Positions 1 through 7,318 of a stretch of 64,000 nt of DNA are shown piece by piece. This DNA comes from Kitasatospora xanthocidica (lineage in GTDB: Bacteria; Actinomycetota; Actinomycetes; Streptomycetales; Streptomycetaceae). The notes under the pieces were generated by a model. It searched no databases, was not told the DNA's origin, and saw nothing but the letters and a program-made list of their open reading frames with translations. The stretch lies in NCBI RefSeq assembly GCF_014656195.1, contig NZ_BNBY01000008.1, forward strand, positions 116,374 to 180,373, written 5' to 3'. Numbering within the stretch: the first letter of the stretch is position 1; each line of letters opens with the position of its first letter. The translations under genes and the position numbers were made by a program.

Positions 1-162
1 CGGCCAGGCCCGCGAGGACGGTTCGCGGCCGGCGCCGTGCGGGGGCGCGGCCGCCGCGGTGCCGCCCAGCAGGGCGGCCAGGGCCACGGCGACGGCGGCC
101 GCGCGGAGCGGGCGGACCGGGCGGCGGGGGCGGACAGGGCCGCGGGACAGGGCCTCAGACAA
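1..162 (-). CDS. N-terminal part of a secreted protein, runs off the window edge
   Basis: This is the start of a gene read leftwards and cut by the window edge, so only 54 codons are visible. The deduced N-terminus has an arginine-rich region (about residues 7-20), a hydrophobic core AAAVAVALAALLGG and an AAAAP cleavage region, which is a typical Sec signal peptide. The start is a TTG at 160-162 that overlaps the stop of the upstream SDR gene by 8 bp, suggesting translational coupling. No ATG or GTG start lies further upstream in frame before the SDR coding sequence. The function of the mature protein cannot be seen. The signal peptide is read directly; the TTG start is inferred. Confidence 0.5.
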   Translation of the reverse strand, partial: MSEALSRGPVRPRRPVRPLRAAAVAVALAALLGGTAAAAPPHGAGREPSSRAWP

Positions 163-880
163 GGCGGCCGCCCCCGTCCACGTGCAGCACGGTGCCGGTG
201 ACGTACGGGTTGTCGACCGCGTACAGCACGGCCTTCACCAGGTCCTCCGGGCTGCCCACCCGGCGGGCCGGGTTGCGCGCGGCGACCCCGCGCAGGAACG
301 CCTCCTTGTCGGCGCCGAGCCCGTCCCAGGAGCCGGTGTCGACGATGCCGGGGGACACCGCGTTCACCCGGACCGGCGCGATCTCCACCGCCAGCGCCTG
401 CACCAGGAAGGCGAGCGCGCCGTTGGTGGTGGCCATCACCGTACGGCCCGGGGCCGGACGCCAGGCCGCCACCCCGGAGAAGAACGTGAACGAGCCGCTC
501 TCCGACACCTGCCCCACCAGGTGCTTGGCCAGCAGCAGCGGCCCGATCACCTTCGCCGCGAACGCCCGCCGGACATCGGCCGCGTCCAGCTCCGCGAGCG
601 GGCCGTTGGCCGGGATCGCGGCGGTGGACACCAGGTGGTCGAAGCGGCCGGCCCGGGCGGCGAAGTCCGCGATCGACTGCTCGTCCGCGATGTCGAGCGC
701 CAGCACCTCGGACGGCCCGGACAACTCACCGGCCGTCCACTCCAGCTTGCGCGGATCCGGACCGGCCAGCACCAGGTCCGCACCGGCGGCCGACGCAGCC
801 TTGGCCAGAGCGCGCCCGGTGCGCGAACCGGCGCCGACCACGACGAGGCGCCGGCCCTTCAGGGAACCGTCATCGGACAT
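155..880 (-). CDS. SDR family oxidoreductase
   Basis: A 241-residue short-chain dehydrogenase/reductase, normally an NAD(P)-dependent cytosolic oxidoreductase; substrate unknown. The N-terminus carries a Rossmann nucleotide-binding segment VVVGAGSRTGRALA (variant of TGxxxGxG), then LALDIAD, an STAAIPANG turn (place of NNAG) and a C-terminal IVDTGSWDG / VLHVDGGGRLV. The usual YxxxK catalytic pair is not obvious: the segment GRTVMATTNGALAFL lies where it should be, so this may be an atypical or regulatory SDR. The start at 878-880 has a GGAG about 8 nt upstream; a longer in-frame extension upstream looks non-coding. The gene is divergent from a LysR gene, a common regulator-target arrangement. 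Confidence 0.88.
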   Translation of the reverse strand: MSDDGSLKGRRLVVVGAGSRTGRALAKAASAAGADLVLAGPDPRKLEWTAGELSGPSEVLALDIADEQSIADFAARAGRFDHLVSTAAIPANGPLAELDAADVRRAFAAKVIGPLLLAKHLVGQVSESGSFTFFSGVAAWRPAPGRTVMATTNGALAFLVQALAVEIAPVRVNAVSPGIVDTGSWDGLGADKEAFLRGVAARNPARRVGSPEDLVKAVLYAVDNPYVTGTVLHVDGGGRLV

Positions 881-976
881 GGGAGGACTCCTTCGAGCAC
901 AGGGGGAGGGGGTCGGCCGCCGCTGCTCGCCGCGGCCGCTCCACGACTCTCCCCTGACCTGCGGTGATGAGTCCAA

Positions 977-1010
977 GGCTTGTTTTCTACGTCAGCGATA
1001 AAATCTGCTC
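977..1010 (+). promoter_or_regulatory. Probable leaderless promoter of the LysR gene
   Basis: A TAAAAT hexamer at 999-1004 matches the actinobacterial -10 consensus TANNNT and ends 6 nt before the LysR ATG. No ribosome binding site precedes that ATG, so transcription probably starts at or next to it. A GGCTTG sequence 16 bp upstream is only a weak -35. The 130-bp divergent region must also hold the SDR promoter and any LysR box. Confidence 0.45.
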
Positions 1011-1901
1011 ATGGCAACGCTCCGGCAGCTCGAATACCTGGTCACCGTGGTCGACACCGGCTCCTTCACCCGCGCGGCCGAACAGCTGCACGTCACCCAG
1101 CCCGCGCTCTCCCACCAGATGCGGGCCCTCGAAGCCGCCGTCGGCGGCCCGCTGCTCGAACGCCTGCCGCGCTCGGTCCGGCTCACCCCGATGGGCCGGG
1201 CCGTCCTGCCGCACGCCCGCGCCGCGCTCGCCGAAGCCGAACGCCTGCACACCGTGGCCCGGCGCACGGCCGGGCTGGAGGAGGGCGAACTGGAGGTCGC
1301 GGCGATCTACTCGGTCAGCCTCGGCATCCTGCCGCCCGTCCTGCGGGCCTGGCGCCGGCTCCACCCCGGGGTGCGGATCCGGCTGCGCGAGTACCCGCAC
1401 GCCGACCTGCTCCGGGCCGCGATGGCCGCCGGCCGCGCCGACGTCGCCATCGGGCCCGTCCCGGACGGCTGGGAAGGGCCGATCCGGGAGCTCGGGGTCG
1501 AGGAGTTCGCGGTCGTCCTGCCCGTCGACGACCCGCTGGCCGACAGCCCCACCGGCACCGTCGCACTGGCCGAACTCGCCGACCGGGACTGGGTCCACTA
1601 CGCCCCCGGCAACGGCCTCGCCGACCTCCTCGACCACGTCGCCGCCCAGGTCGGCTTCCACCCCCGGGCGGCCGTCCGTGCCGAACAGACCTCCGCCGCA
1701 CCGTTGTTGGCCGCCGCCGGGCTCGGCCCCGCCCTGGTCCCGGCGAACATCGTGCCGCCGCACTTCGACGGCGCCGTGCTCCGCCCGCACCCGCCGGTCC
1801 GCCGCACCCTGGCCGCCTACACCCGGACCCGGCCGGACGCGCTCACGGTGGCGTTCGCCGACCTGGTGGTCGGGGTGGGGTGCGTGGACCCGGCGGGGTG
1901 A
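1011..1901 (+). CDS. LysR family transcriptional regulator
   Basis: A 296-residue LysR-type regulator. The N-terminal winged helix (residues about 3-60) shows the family pattern LRQLEYLVTVVDTGSFTRAA then LHVTQPALSHQMRALE, the recognition helix. The rest (about 85-290) is a periplasmic-binding-protein-like effector domain with ADVAIGPVPDGWEG and a typical C-terminal lobe. It probably binds a T-N11-A type site in the divergent region and controls itself and the adjacent SDR gene; the effector is not predictable. Length is normal for the family. A MITE-like element begins 30 bp after the stop codon. Confidence 0.93.
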   Translation: MATLRQLEYLVTVVDTGSFTRAAEQLHVTQPALSHQMRALEAAVGGPLLERLPRSVRLTPMGRAVLPHARAALAEAERLHTVARRTAGLEEGELEVAAIYSVSLGILPPVLRAWRRLHPGVRIRLREYPHADLLRAAMAAGRADVAIGPVPDGWEGPIRELGVEEFAVVLPVDDPLADSPTGTVALAELADRDWVHYAPGNGLADLLDHVAAQVGFHPRAAVRAEQTSAAPLLAAAGLGPALVPANIVPPHFDGAVLRPHPPVRRTLAAYTRTRPDALTVAFADLVVGVGCVDPAG

Positions 1902-1930
1902 CCGGAGGACGGGGGCGGCTCTCGGTGGGC

Positions 1931-2127
1931 TAGGCCCTCTCTTTCGGATCTTGTCGGATCAGCGCGCGGCTCCCCCAGCCTTCGGCCGGGAGGTACCCCC
2001 ATTCCGCGCCCGGCTGGGCGTGCCGGCGGATCGTCCTCGTACTGGGTCGTACTTGGATGATTCGCCGGTGCGTCCAGGCGGGATGCCCGGCGTCGTGCGC
2101 CCGGCAAGATCCGAAAGAGAGGGCCTA
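1931..2127. mobile_element. MITE-like element, 197 bp with 21-bp perfect terminal inverted repeats and TA flanks
   Basis: Positions 1933-1953 (beginning GGCCCTCTCTTTCGG) and 2105-2125 (ending CCGAAAGAGAGGGCC) are perfect inverted repeats of 21 bp. They are flanked by TA on both sides, and one further C/G pair makes the repeat 24 bp. The interior has no coding capacity for a transposase. A flanking TA or CTAG is the pattern left by IS5/IS427-group transposases, so this is most likely a non-autonomous derivative. Its right edge provides the stop codon of the neighbouring hydrolase gene. Confidence 0.8.
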
Positions 2128-2814
2128 GGCCCGGGCCGGGAGGCGGGTGCAGACCGTTCCGGTGGCGAGCGTGGCGGGCTCGGCCTTCAGGGTGTCGAGG
2201 GTGAAGGCGGTGGTGAGCGCGTTGATGTCGCGGGTTTCGCGGAGGAGGAAGTGGTTGCCGCCGGGGATCTCGTAGCGGGCGAGGTCCGGGACGACCCGGC
2301 GGGCGCGCAGCGCGTACTCCAGGGACTGGGTGGCGTTGGCCGCGCTGTGGTCGCCGGTGCCGTGGACGATCAGTACCCGCCGCCCGGCGAGCTGGTCGAC
2401 GGTGTCGCCGCTGGGCAGCCAGGGGGCGATCCCGGCGACGCCGACGACGGACGGGTGGCCGGCGCACCAGAAGGCGGCGCGCCCGCCGAGGGAGTTGCCG
2501 ATCAGGACGACGGGTGCGCCGTCGTACCGCCGGGTGAGCTCGTCGAGCGCCCACCGGGTGTCGACGGCGGTGTCGGCGTCGTCGCCGTTCCAGCCGCTGT
2601 AGCGGTAGCGCAGCAGGTGCACGGCGAGGCCGTGCGGCCGGCCGCGGTCGGCGAGTTCGGCGGCGAGGTCCCGCAGGCCCAGTTCGGCGACCTTCAGCGG
2701 TCCGCTCCTGCTGCGGAGGAATCCGCCGGGCAGGAGCAGGGCGACGCCGTTGACCGGTTCGTCCCCCTGTCGCGGGGTCAGCTGCGGGGTGCGCGGACGG
2801 TGCGCTCGGAACAC
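2125..2814 (-). CDS. Alpha/beta hydrolase (dienelactone hydrolase-like)
   Basis: A 229-residue cytosolic alpha/beta hydrolase. It shows an early LLLPGGFLRSRSGP oxyanion segment, the nucleophile elbow GNSLGG (Ser), an acidic residue in VHGTGDHSA and the catalytic histidine in GGNHFLL. I chose the GTG at 2812-2814 because it has GGGAGGA 6 nt upstream; the frame stays open about 540 bp further but that part is Arg/Pro-rich and lies over the SH3 gene. The stop TAG at 2125-2127 is made of the last MITE base and the TA flank, so the original C-terminus may have been cut or changed by the insertion. Substrate unknown. Confidence 0.85.
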   Translation of the reverse strand: MFRAHRPRTPQLTPRQGDEPVNGVALLLPGGFLRSRSGPLKVAELGLRDLAAELADRGRPHGLAVHLLRYRYSGWNGDDADTAVDTRWALDELTRRYDGAPVVLIGNSLGGRAAFWCAGHPSVVGVAGIAPWLPSGDTVDQLAGRRVLIVHGTGDHSAANATQSLEYALRARRVVPDLARYEIPGGNHFLLRETRDINALTTAFTLDTLKAEPATLATGTVCTRLPARA

Positions 2815-2846
2815 GCGGAATCCTCCCAGATCGGTACAGCCGGATT

Positions 2847-3176
2847 CTACGGTTCCGAGGAGGGGTCCCGGTGCGCGAGCAGGGACCACAGGACCCAGCC
2901 GGTGACCCGGGTGCGGGCCACCATGACCTTGGCCCAGCGGGCGCCGAGCGGGGAGGTCCAGGTGTCCACGACCTCCACGACGTCCCCGGAGCGGGCCAGA
3001 CCGATGACGGTGTCCTCGCCGAAGTGGTCGGTCCGGACGTTGGCGGCGCTGACCGAGACCTCCCACCAGCCCGCCCCGACCTCGGGCGCCCGCTCGCCGG
3101 CCGGTGTGACCGCGGCCGGGACGAGCAGGATCGCGAGGGAGAGGACCGCCGCCGTCGCCCGGCCGATCACGGCCAC
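2847..3176 (-). CDS. Secreted SH3-like domain protein
   Basis: A 109-residue exported protein. An N-terminal hydrophobic segment (AVLSLAILLVPAAV) followed by TPAGERA is a signal peptide. The mature part contains the bacterial SH3 pattern NVRTDHFGEDTVIG followed by GDVVEVVDTW and a terminal TGWVLWSLL strand. Such domains usually bind cell-wall peptides or act as extracellular adaptors; here there is no catalytic domain. The start is the GTG at 3174-3176 with GAGG 5 nt upstream; a second GTG two codons later is also possible. It lies 32 bp upstream of the hydrolase gene on the same strand, so the two may be co-transcribed. Confidence 0.75.
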   Translation of the reverse strand: MAVIGRATAAVLSLAILLVPAAVTPAGERAPEVGAGWWEVSVSAANVRTDHFGEDTVIGLARSGDVVEVVDTWTSPLGARWAKVMVARTRVTGWVLWSLLAHRDPSSEP

Positions 3177-3288
3177 GCGAGCCTCGGCGCGCCGTTGTGC
3201 GGAGGTGGTGGCGGCGGTGTGAACAGCGGGGGAGCCATGTACAGCAGAACGACCCGGCCCTGCGTACGCGCACTGTCGGGCGCCGGGG

Positions 3289-3306
3289 CTCACCCGGTCG
3301 GGTGAG
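3289..3306. promoter_or_regulatory. Perfect inverted repeat in the divergent SH3/TetR region
   Basis: CTCACCCG, a GT spacer and CGGGTGAG form an 8+2+8 perfect palindrome between the SH3 gene and the TetR gene. It differs from the larger TetR operator at 3350-3383. It could be an operator for the SH3/hydrolase pair or a small hairpin. Confidence 0.35.
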
Positions 3307-3349
3307 TCCGGGGCCGGTCCGGGTGGCGCTGCCGATGCCAGGAGGGTCT

Positions 3350-3383
3350 GGTAACACTGTTTCCCATGGGTTACGTTGTTACC
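3350..3383. promoter_or_regulatory. TetR autoregulatory operator covering the -10
   Basis: A 34-bp imperfect palindrome centred on CCCATGGG. The outer arms GGTAACA (3350-3356) and TGTTACC (3377-3383) are perfect, and 13 of 17 positions match between half sites. It ends one base before the TetR ATG (3385). It contains TACGTT (3372-3377), a TANNNT -10 placed 7 nt before the ATG, so repression by the adjacent TetR and leaderless translation are both suggested. Confidence 0.65.
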
Positions 3384-3384
3384 C

Positions 3385-4005
3385 ATGAGCACGCCCTACC
3401 AGGACGCGCAGCGGGCCGGCCAGGACGCCGTGCGCGCCGTGATCCTCGACTGCGCCATCACCCTCCTCGTCGCCGAGGGCTCCGCCGCGCTGACCGTGCG
3501 CCGGATCGCCGCCGAGATCGGCTCCTCGACCAAGGTGCTGTACACGATGTTCGGCGGCAAGGAGGGGCTGCTCGACGCGCTGTACCGCGAGGGCTTCGCC
3601 CGGCTGCGCCGAGCGCAGGAACAAGTCCCGCCGGGGGAAGGGCCGTTGAGCTACCTGACCGCGCTCGGCCGGGCCTACCGGGAGCGGGCGATCGCCGAAC
3701 CCGCCTACTACCGGGTGATGTTCGAGCATCCGGTGCCCGGATTCCGGCCCGGCGCCGAGGCCTTGGCGATGGCCGACGGCGCGTTCGACGCCTCCGTGGC
3801 CGCGGTGGAGGCGTGCATGGCGGCCGGGGTCTTCCGGCCGGGCGACGCGCACGAGGTGTCCAAGCTCTTCTGGGCGGCCACGCACGGCGTGGTGAGCCTG
3901 GAACTCGCCGGCCACTTCGCCCCGGCCGACGCCGGGCCGCGCTACGAGGCGCTGATGGCCGCCCTGGGCCGGGCGTTCGGCGCCGGAGCGCCGGCGACCG
4001 ACTGA
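3385..4005 (+). CDS. TetR/AcrR family regulator
   Basis: A 206-residue TetR regulator. Residues about 14-65 form the helix-turn-helix: ILDCAITLLVAEGSAALTVR, then AAEIGSSTKVLYTMFGGKEGLL, the classic TetR signature with a Tyr/Phe-rich recognition helix. The C-terminal part has the YYRVMFEHPVPGF motif seen in TetR_C domains that sense hydrophobic ligands. An upstream in-frame TTG would add three residues, but the ATG follows the operator directly. The carotenoid oxygenase gene follows 59 bp downstream on the same strand, so this protein probably represses itself and that gene. Confidence 0.92.
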   Translation: MSTPYQDAQRAGQDAVRAVILDCAITLLVAEGSAALTVRRIAAEIGSSTKVLYTMFGGKEGLLDALYREGFARLRRAQEQVPPGEGPLSYLTALGRAYRERAIAEPAYYRVMFEHPVPGFRPGAEALAMADGAFDASVAAVEACMAAGVFRPGDAHEVSKLFWAATHGVVSLELAGHFAPADAGPRYEALMAALGRAFGAGAPATD

Positions 4006-4053
4006 CGAGCGGACTGACGGGCCGACGGGCGAACCGACCGACCGACTGACGAG
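3998..4053 (+). repeat. Short direct repeats across and after the TetR stop codon
   Basis: CCGACTGACGAG occurs at 3998-4009 and again at 4042-4053. Between them is a near-tandem 12-bp unit (GACTGACGAGCG at 4000-4011, GACTGACGGGCC at 4012-4023) and a run of GACC tetranucleotides. The TetR stop TGA lies inside the first copy, so the stop is duplicated. Confidence 0.6.
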
Positions 4054-4064
4054 AGGACGACACG

Positions 4065-5447
4065 ATGAGCCGAAACCGTTACCTGTTAGGGAACTTCGCC
4101 CCCGTGGTAGAGGAGGTCACCGCCCACGACCTGCCCGTCACCGGGCGGATCCCGGACCACCTCGACGGACGCTACCTGCGCAACGGCCCCAACCCGCTGG
4201 GCATCGAGGACCCCGCCGCACACCAGTGGACGCTGGGCGCGGGCATGGTGCACGGCGTCCGGATCCGGGGCGGGCGCGCCGAGTGGTACCGCAACCGGTG
4301 GGTCCGCTCCGGAGCCGTCGCCGACCTGCTCGGTGAGCCGCGGCGCGGCACTCCCGTCGACGAGCGGCTGGACATCTCCCCGAACGTGCAGGTCGCGGGC
4401 CTCGCCGGGCGCACCTTCGCGCTCACCGAGGGCGGCATCCGGCCGTACGAACTCACCTACGAGCTGGACACGGTGGGCCCGTGCGACCTGGGTGCCACGC
4501 CGGAGGGGTACAGCGCCAACGCGCACTCGCTGTTCGACCCGCACACGGGGGAGCTGCACTCGCTCGCCTTCCGCTACGGCTCGGACCAGGTGCAGCACAT
4601 CGTGATGGACGCGGTCGGCGCCGTCCGGAGCGTCACCACGATCCCGGTGCCGGGGAACCCGTACATGCACGACTTCGCGCTCACCGAGCGGTTCGTGGTG
4701 CTGTACGACACCCCGGTGGTGTTCAGCGCGGCGCACCTGGCGACCGGCGTGCCCTTCACCTGGGACGAGCGGCGTGCCGCCCGGGTCGGTGTGATGCCGC
4801 GGGCGGGCGGCGGGGTGCGGTGGTTCGAACTGGCGCCGCACCTGGTCGGGCACACGCTCAACGCGTACGAGCGGACGGCGGATTCGCTGGTGGTCGACGT
4901 CGTCCGGCACCCGCCCGGCATCGATCTGCGGCGCCTCGGGGCGAGCCGGCCCACGCTCGACCGCTGGACGGTCGACCTGGCGGCGGGGACGGTGAAGGAG
5001 GAACGGCTGGACGACCGGGTCCAGGAGTTCCCGCGCCTCAACTCCCGTTTCTCCGGGCGCCCTTACCGCTACGGTTACGCGGCCGCCGTCGAGCTGTACG
5101 CGCCGCCGGCCGGGCCGGGGGACGAGCGGCCGGCCGAGGGGTTCAGCAACGCCCTGCTCAAGCACGACCTGCACCGGGGGACGGTGGAGGCCCATGAGTT
5201 CGGGCGGGACGGTGCCGTCGGGGAGGGGGTGTTCGTCGCGGCCGAGTCGCCGGCGGCGGAGGACGACGGGTATGTGATGGCGTACGTCTTCGACCCGGTG
5301 CGGGGTGCGACGGACCTGGTCGTCCTCGCCGCCCAGGACTTCACCGGCGGGCCCGTGGCCCGGGTGCACCTGCCGGTGCGGGTGCCGCTGGGGCTGCACG
5401 GGAACTGGGTGCCGGGCGGGGAACCGGGGGTGCCGGGCAGGGCGTGA
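4065..5447 (+). CDS. Carotenoid oxygenase (RPE65/CCD family)
   Basis: A 460-residue carotenoid cleavage dioxygenase-like enzyme, a seven-bladed propeller with a non-heme Fe(II) held by four histidines. The N-terminus GRIPDHLDGRYLRNGPNPL is the family hallmark. The four iron ligands are expected in SANAHSLFDP, PYMHDFAL, LVGHTLNAYE and GLHGNWVPG. The start has GAGAGGA about 7 nt upstream. It would cleave a carotenoid, apocarotenoid or stilbene double bond with O2; the real substrate cannot be told. Position behind a TetR gene with its own operator suggests induction by a hydrophobic ligand. The 59-bp gap is filled by short repeats. Confidence 0.93.
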   Translation: MSRNRYLLGNFAPVVEEVTAHDLPVTGRIPDHLDGRYLRNGPNPLGIEDPAAHQWTLGAGMVHGVRIRGGRAEWYRNRWVRSGAVADLLGEPRRGTPVDERLDISPNVQVAGLAGRTFALTEGGIRPYELTYELDTVGPCDLGATPEGYSANAHSLFDPHTGELHSLAFRYGSDQVQHIVMDAVGAVRSVTTIPVPGNPYMHDFALTERFVVLYDTPVVFSAAHLATGVPFTWDERRAARVGVMPRAGGGVRWFELAPHLVGHTLNAYERTADSLVVDVVRHPPGIDLRRLGASRPTLDRWTVDLAAGTVKEERLDDRVQEFPRLNSRFSGRPYRYGYAAAVELYAPPAGPGDERPAEGFSNALLKHDLHRGTVEAHEFGRDGAVGEGVFVAAESPAAEDDGYVMAYVFDPVRGATDLVVLAAQDFTGGPVARVHLPVRVPLGLHGNWVPGGEPGVPGRA

Positions 5448-5469
5448 GGTGACGCGGCGTCGCGGGTGA

Positions 5470-5494
5470 GGGGCAAGGGGCCAAGAGTTGCCCC
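5470..5494 (+). terminator. Weak hairpin after the carotenoid oxygenase gene
   Basis: GGGGCAA (5470-5476) and TTGCCCC (5488-5494) can pair around an 11-nt loop, 23 bp after the stop codon. There is no T-run. A second short palindrome, GCGACGAT / ATCGTCGC with a 6-nt loop (5584-5605), lies upstream of the next gene and could be an operator. Confidence 0.35.
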
Positions 5495-5656
5495 TGGGGG
5501 AGCCTCGCGGCATTCGGCGCCTCTTATGTGCAGGTGATGGCCGGGGTTTTCCCTGCTCTTTGTTTCGGATCAAGGCGGGCTCTGCGACGATCCGATGATC
5601 GTCGCCCTGTTGTGGTGGGCGGCGCGTCGCAGGGGTGTCGCAGGGGAGAGACCGGC

Positions 5657-7249
5657 ATGGCCGTTGGGCCCGAGGACGACGTGGTCCGGGCGGGGTGGGG
5701 TGCCAGGTTCGCCTGGAACAACAGGTTCGTCCGGAACAACGGGTTCGCCTGGAACAAGGAGACCTGGATCGTGGTCTCCGGCGGGGTGCTGGGGGCCATG
5801 TTCGCGAGCATGGGGCTGGCGGTGCTGTTGGGGCCGGGGAACGGGTTCGGCGGCGACAACCTCGCGTACATGGGGATCATCAGCATCCTCGGACTGATGC
5901 CGTGCGGCGCGGGCTTCGTGTGGGCGCTGATACACCCGCGGCACGGGCTGCCCTCGGCCGCCGTCGGCGCGCTGCTGGGCCTCGGCCTCTTCCTCTCCTT
6001 CGCCGGCGGCGCTGTCAACGACGCGTGGCGGGCACCGCTGGACCGGCCGTCCACGACCCGCGCGCTGGGCAGCTGGACGGCCGGGGACCTGGTGGTGCGG
6101 GTCCGGCCGGACCAGGTGGTGGCGTACCGGAGCGCCACCGGCACCGTGGTCTGGCGCTGGACGCCGCCCGGGGAGGACTCGGTGTGCGCGATGAGCCGGG
6201 GCACCGGCCAGGCCGGCCCGGCGTCGGCCACGGCCTCGGCGTCGGCCGCGGCGGCCCAGGCCGGAGCGGCCGCGGGCGCGGTCGGGCTGATCGGCCACTC
6301 ACCGCAGAACAAGCCGTGCGCGGCGGTGACCGCGCTCGGCCTCGCCGACGGCCGCTCCGGGTGGACCGCCGCCGTGGACGCGCCCGCCCGGGAGGGCGAC
6401 TCGGCGGCGCCGGACGTGGTGGCGGTCGCCGGGCAGCAGGCCGTCCTCCAGGAGAGGGACGGCTGGCGGGCGGTACGGCTGGCGGACGGCGGGGCGGCCT
6501 GGCGCAGCCCGGTCGACGCCGGCTGCGCCCCGCGGCAGGTCGCGGGCGCGGCGGCGGACGTGGTGACGGTGGCGCAGTGCGGTGGGGCCGCGCCCGTGCT
6601 GCGGTCGCTGGAGGCCGGGGACGGGCGGGAGCGGTCGCGGATCGCGCTGCCGGGCGCGGGCGGCCTCAAGAACCTCGCGGTGGTGTCGGTGGCGCCGCTC
6701 GCGGTGTGGGTGGACGCCGAGGCCGAGCGGGGGACGCACGCGGTGCTCAGCTACGACCGGGACGGGCGGCGGCGGGCGACGATACCGGTCTCCGGTGACG
6801 AGTACGACCTGGACGTGATGCTGGGCGGGCTGCACGCCTTCGACGAGTTCGACGCCCGGCCGCTGTTCGGCGGCGTGGTGGTGGGGGACCTGTTCATCGT
6901 GCCGGCGCAGAAGCCCGGCGACGTCAGCATCAGCGGTGGCACGCACCCGAGCCGCAGCGCGACGGGCCGGCTGGTCGCGTACTCGCTCGCCGACGGCGGG
7001 CAGCGCTGGACGGCCGGGCTGGACGACCAGGTCACGGGCCTGGTGGTGGACGGCGCCTCGGTGTGGGCGATGACCCGCGCCCGGATCGTCCGGGTGGACG
7101 CCGCGACCGGACGCAAGGGCGTGGAGCTGGACGTGAACGGCACGGCGTCGCTGTACCCGGTGGACCTGTCGGTGTCCGGCTCCGAGCGGTTCACGGTGGT
7201 GGCGGAGGACGGGACGCGCGACGAGCCCCCGGTGCGCGGGATGCGCTGA
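5657..7249 (+). CDS. Membrane-anchored PQQ-like beta-propeller protein
   Basis: A 530-residue protein. Residues about 36-140 contain three membrane segments (ETWIVVSGGVLGAMFASMGL, a YMGIISILGLMPCGAGF helix and AAVGALLGLGLFLSF). The rest is an extracytoplasmic propeller of PQQ-like blades, with repeated motifs such as ATGTVVWRWTPP, GRLVAYSLADGGQRWTAGL and IVRVDAATGRKGVEL. No catalytic residues are evident. Such proteins are usually scaffolds or sensors. Near the N-terminus FAWNN, FVRNN and FAWNK are coded by three tandem 15-bp units. The ATG at 5657 has GGGGAGAG upstream; the open frame before it reads as non-coding. Confidence 0.8.
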   Translation: MAVGPEDDVVRAGWGARFAWNNRFVRNNGFAWNKETWIVVSGGVLGAMFASMGLAVLLGPGNGFGGDNLAYMGIISILGLMPCGAGFVWALIHPRHGLPSAAVGALLGLGLFLSFAGGAVNDAWRAPLDRPSTTRALGSWTAGDLVVRVRPDQVVAYRSATGTVVWRWTPPGEDSVCAMSRGTGQAGPASATASASAAAAQAGAAAGAVGLIGHSPQNKPCAAVTALGLADGRSGWTAAVDAPAREGDSAAPDVVAVAGQQAVLQERDGWRAVRLADGGAAWRSPVDAGCAPRQVAGAAADVVTVAQCGGAAPVLRSLEAGDGRERSRIALPGAGGLKNLAVVSVAPLAVWVDAEAERGTHAVLSYDRDGRRRATIPVSGDEYDLDVMLGGLHAFDEFDARPLFGGVVVGDLFIVPAQKPGDVSISGGTHPSRSATGRLVAYSLADGGQRWTAGLDDQVTGLVVDGASVWAMTRARIVRVDAATGRKGVELDVNGTASLYPVDLSVSGSERFTVVAEDGTRDEPPVRGMR

Positions 7250-7265
7250 GGGGGCTCGTCGCGCG
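7215..7265. terminator. Strong hairpin whose stem starts inside the propeller gene
   Basis: Positions 7215-7230 and 7250-7265 form a perfect 16-bp stem (arms CGCGCGACGAGCCCCC and its complement) with a 19-nt loop that contains the stop codon. The left arm therefore encodes the last residues of the propeller protein. It lies between convergent genes and probably ends transcription from both sides. Confidence 0.75.
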
Positions 7266-7318
7266 GCCGCCTTCGAGCGCTGGGCAGTCGGGCGCCGGTG
7301 CGGCCCCGGCTCGGTGAG

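Noticed and set aside
1931..2127. CRISPR-like or attachment-site repeat
   Set aside because: Only two arms, inverted not direct, with TA flanks. This fits a MITE and not a CRISPR or att site. No cas or integrase gene is in the window.
2815..3357. N-terminal extension of the alpha/beta hydrolase
   Set aside because: It overlaps the SH3 protein gene in another frame and is Arg/Pro/Gly-rich; a ribosome site fits the GTG at 2814.
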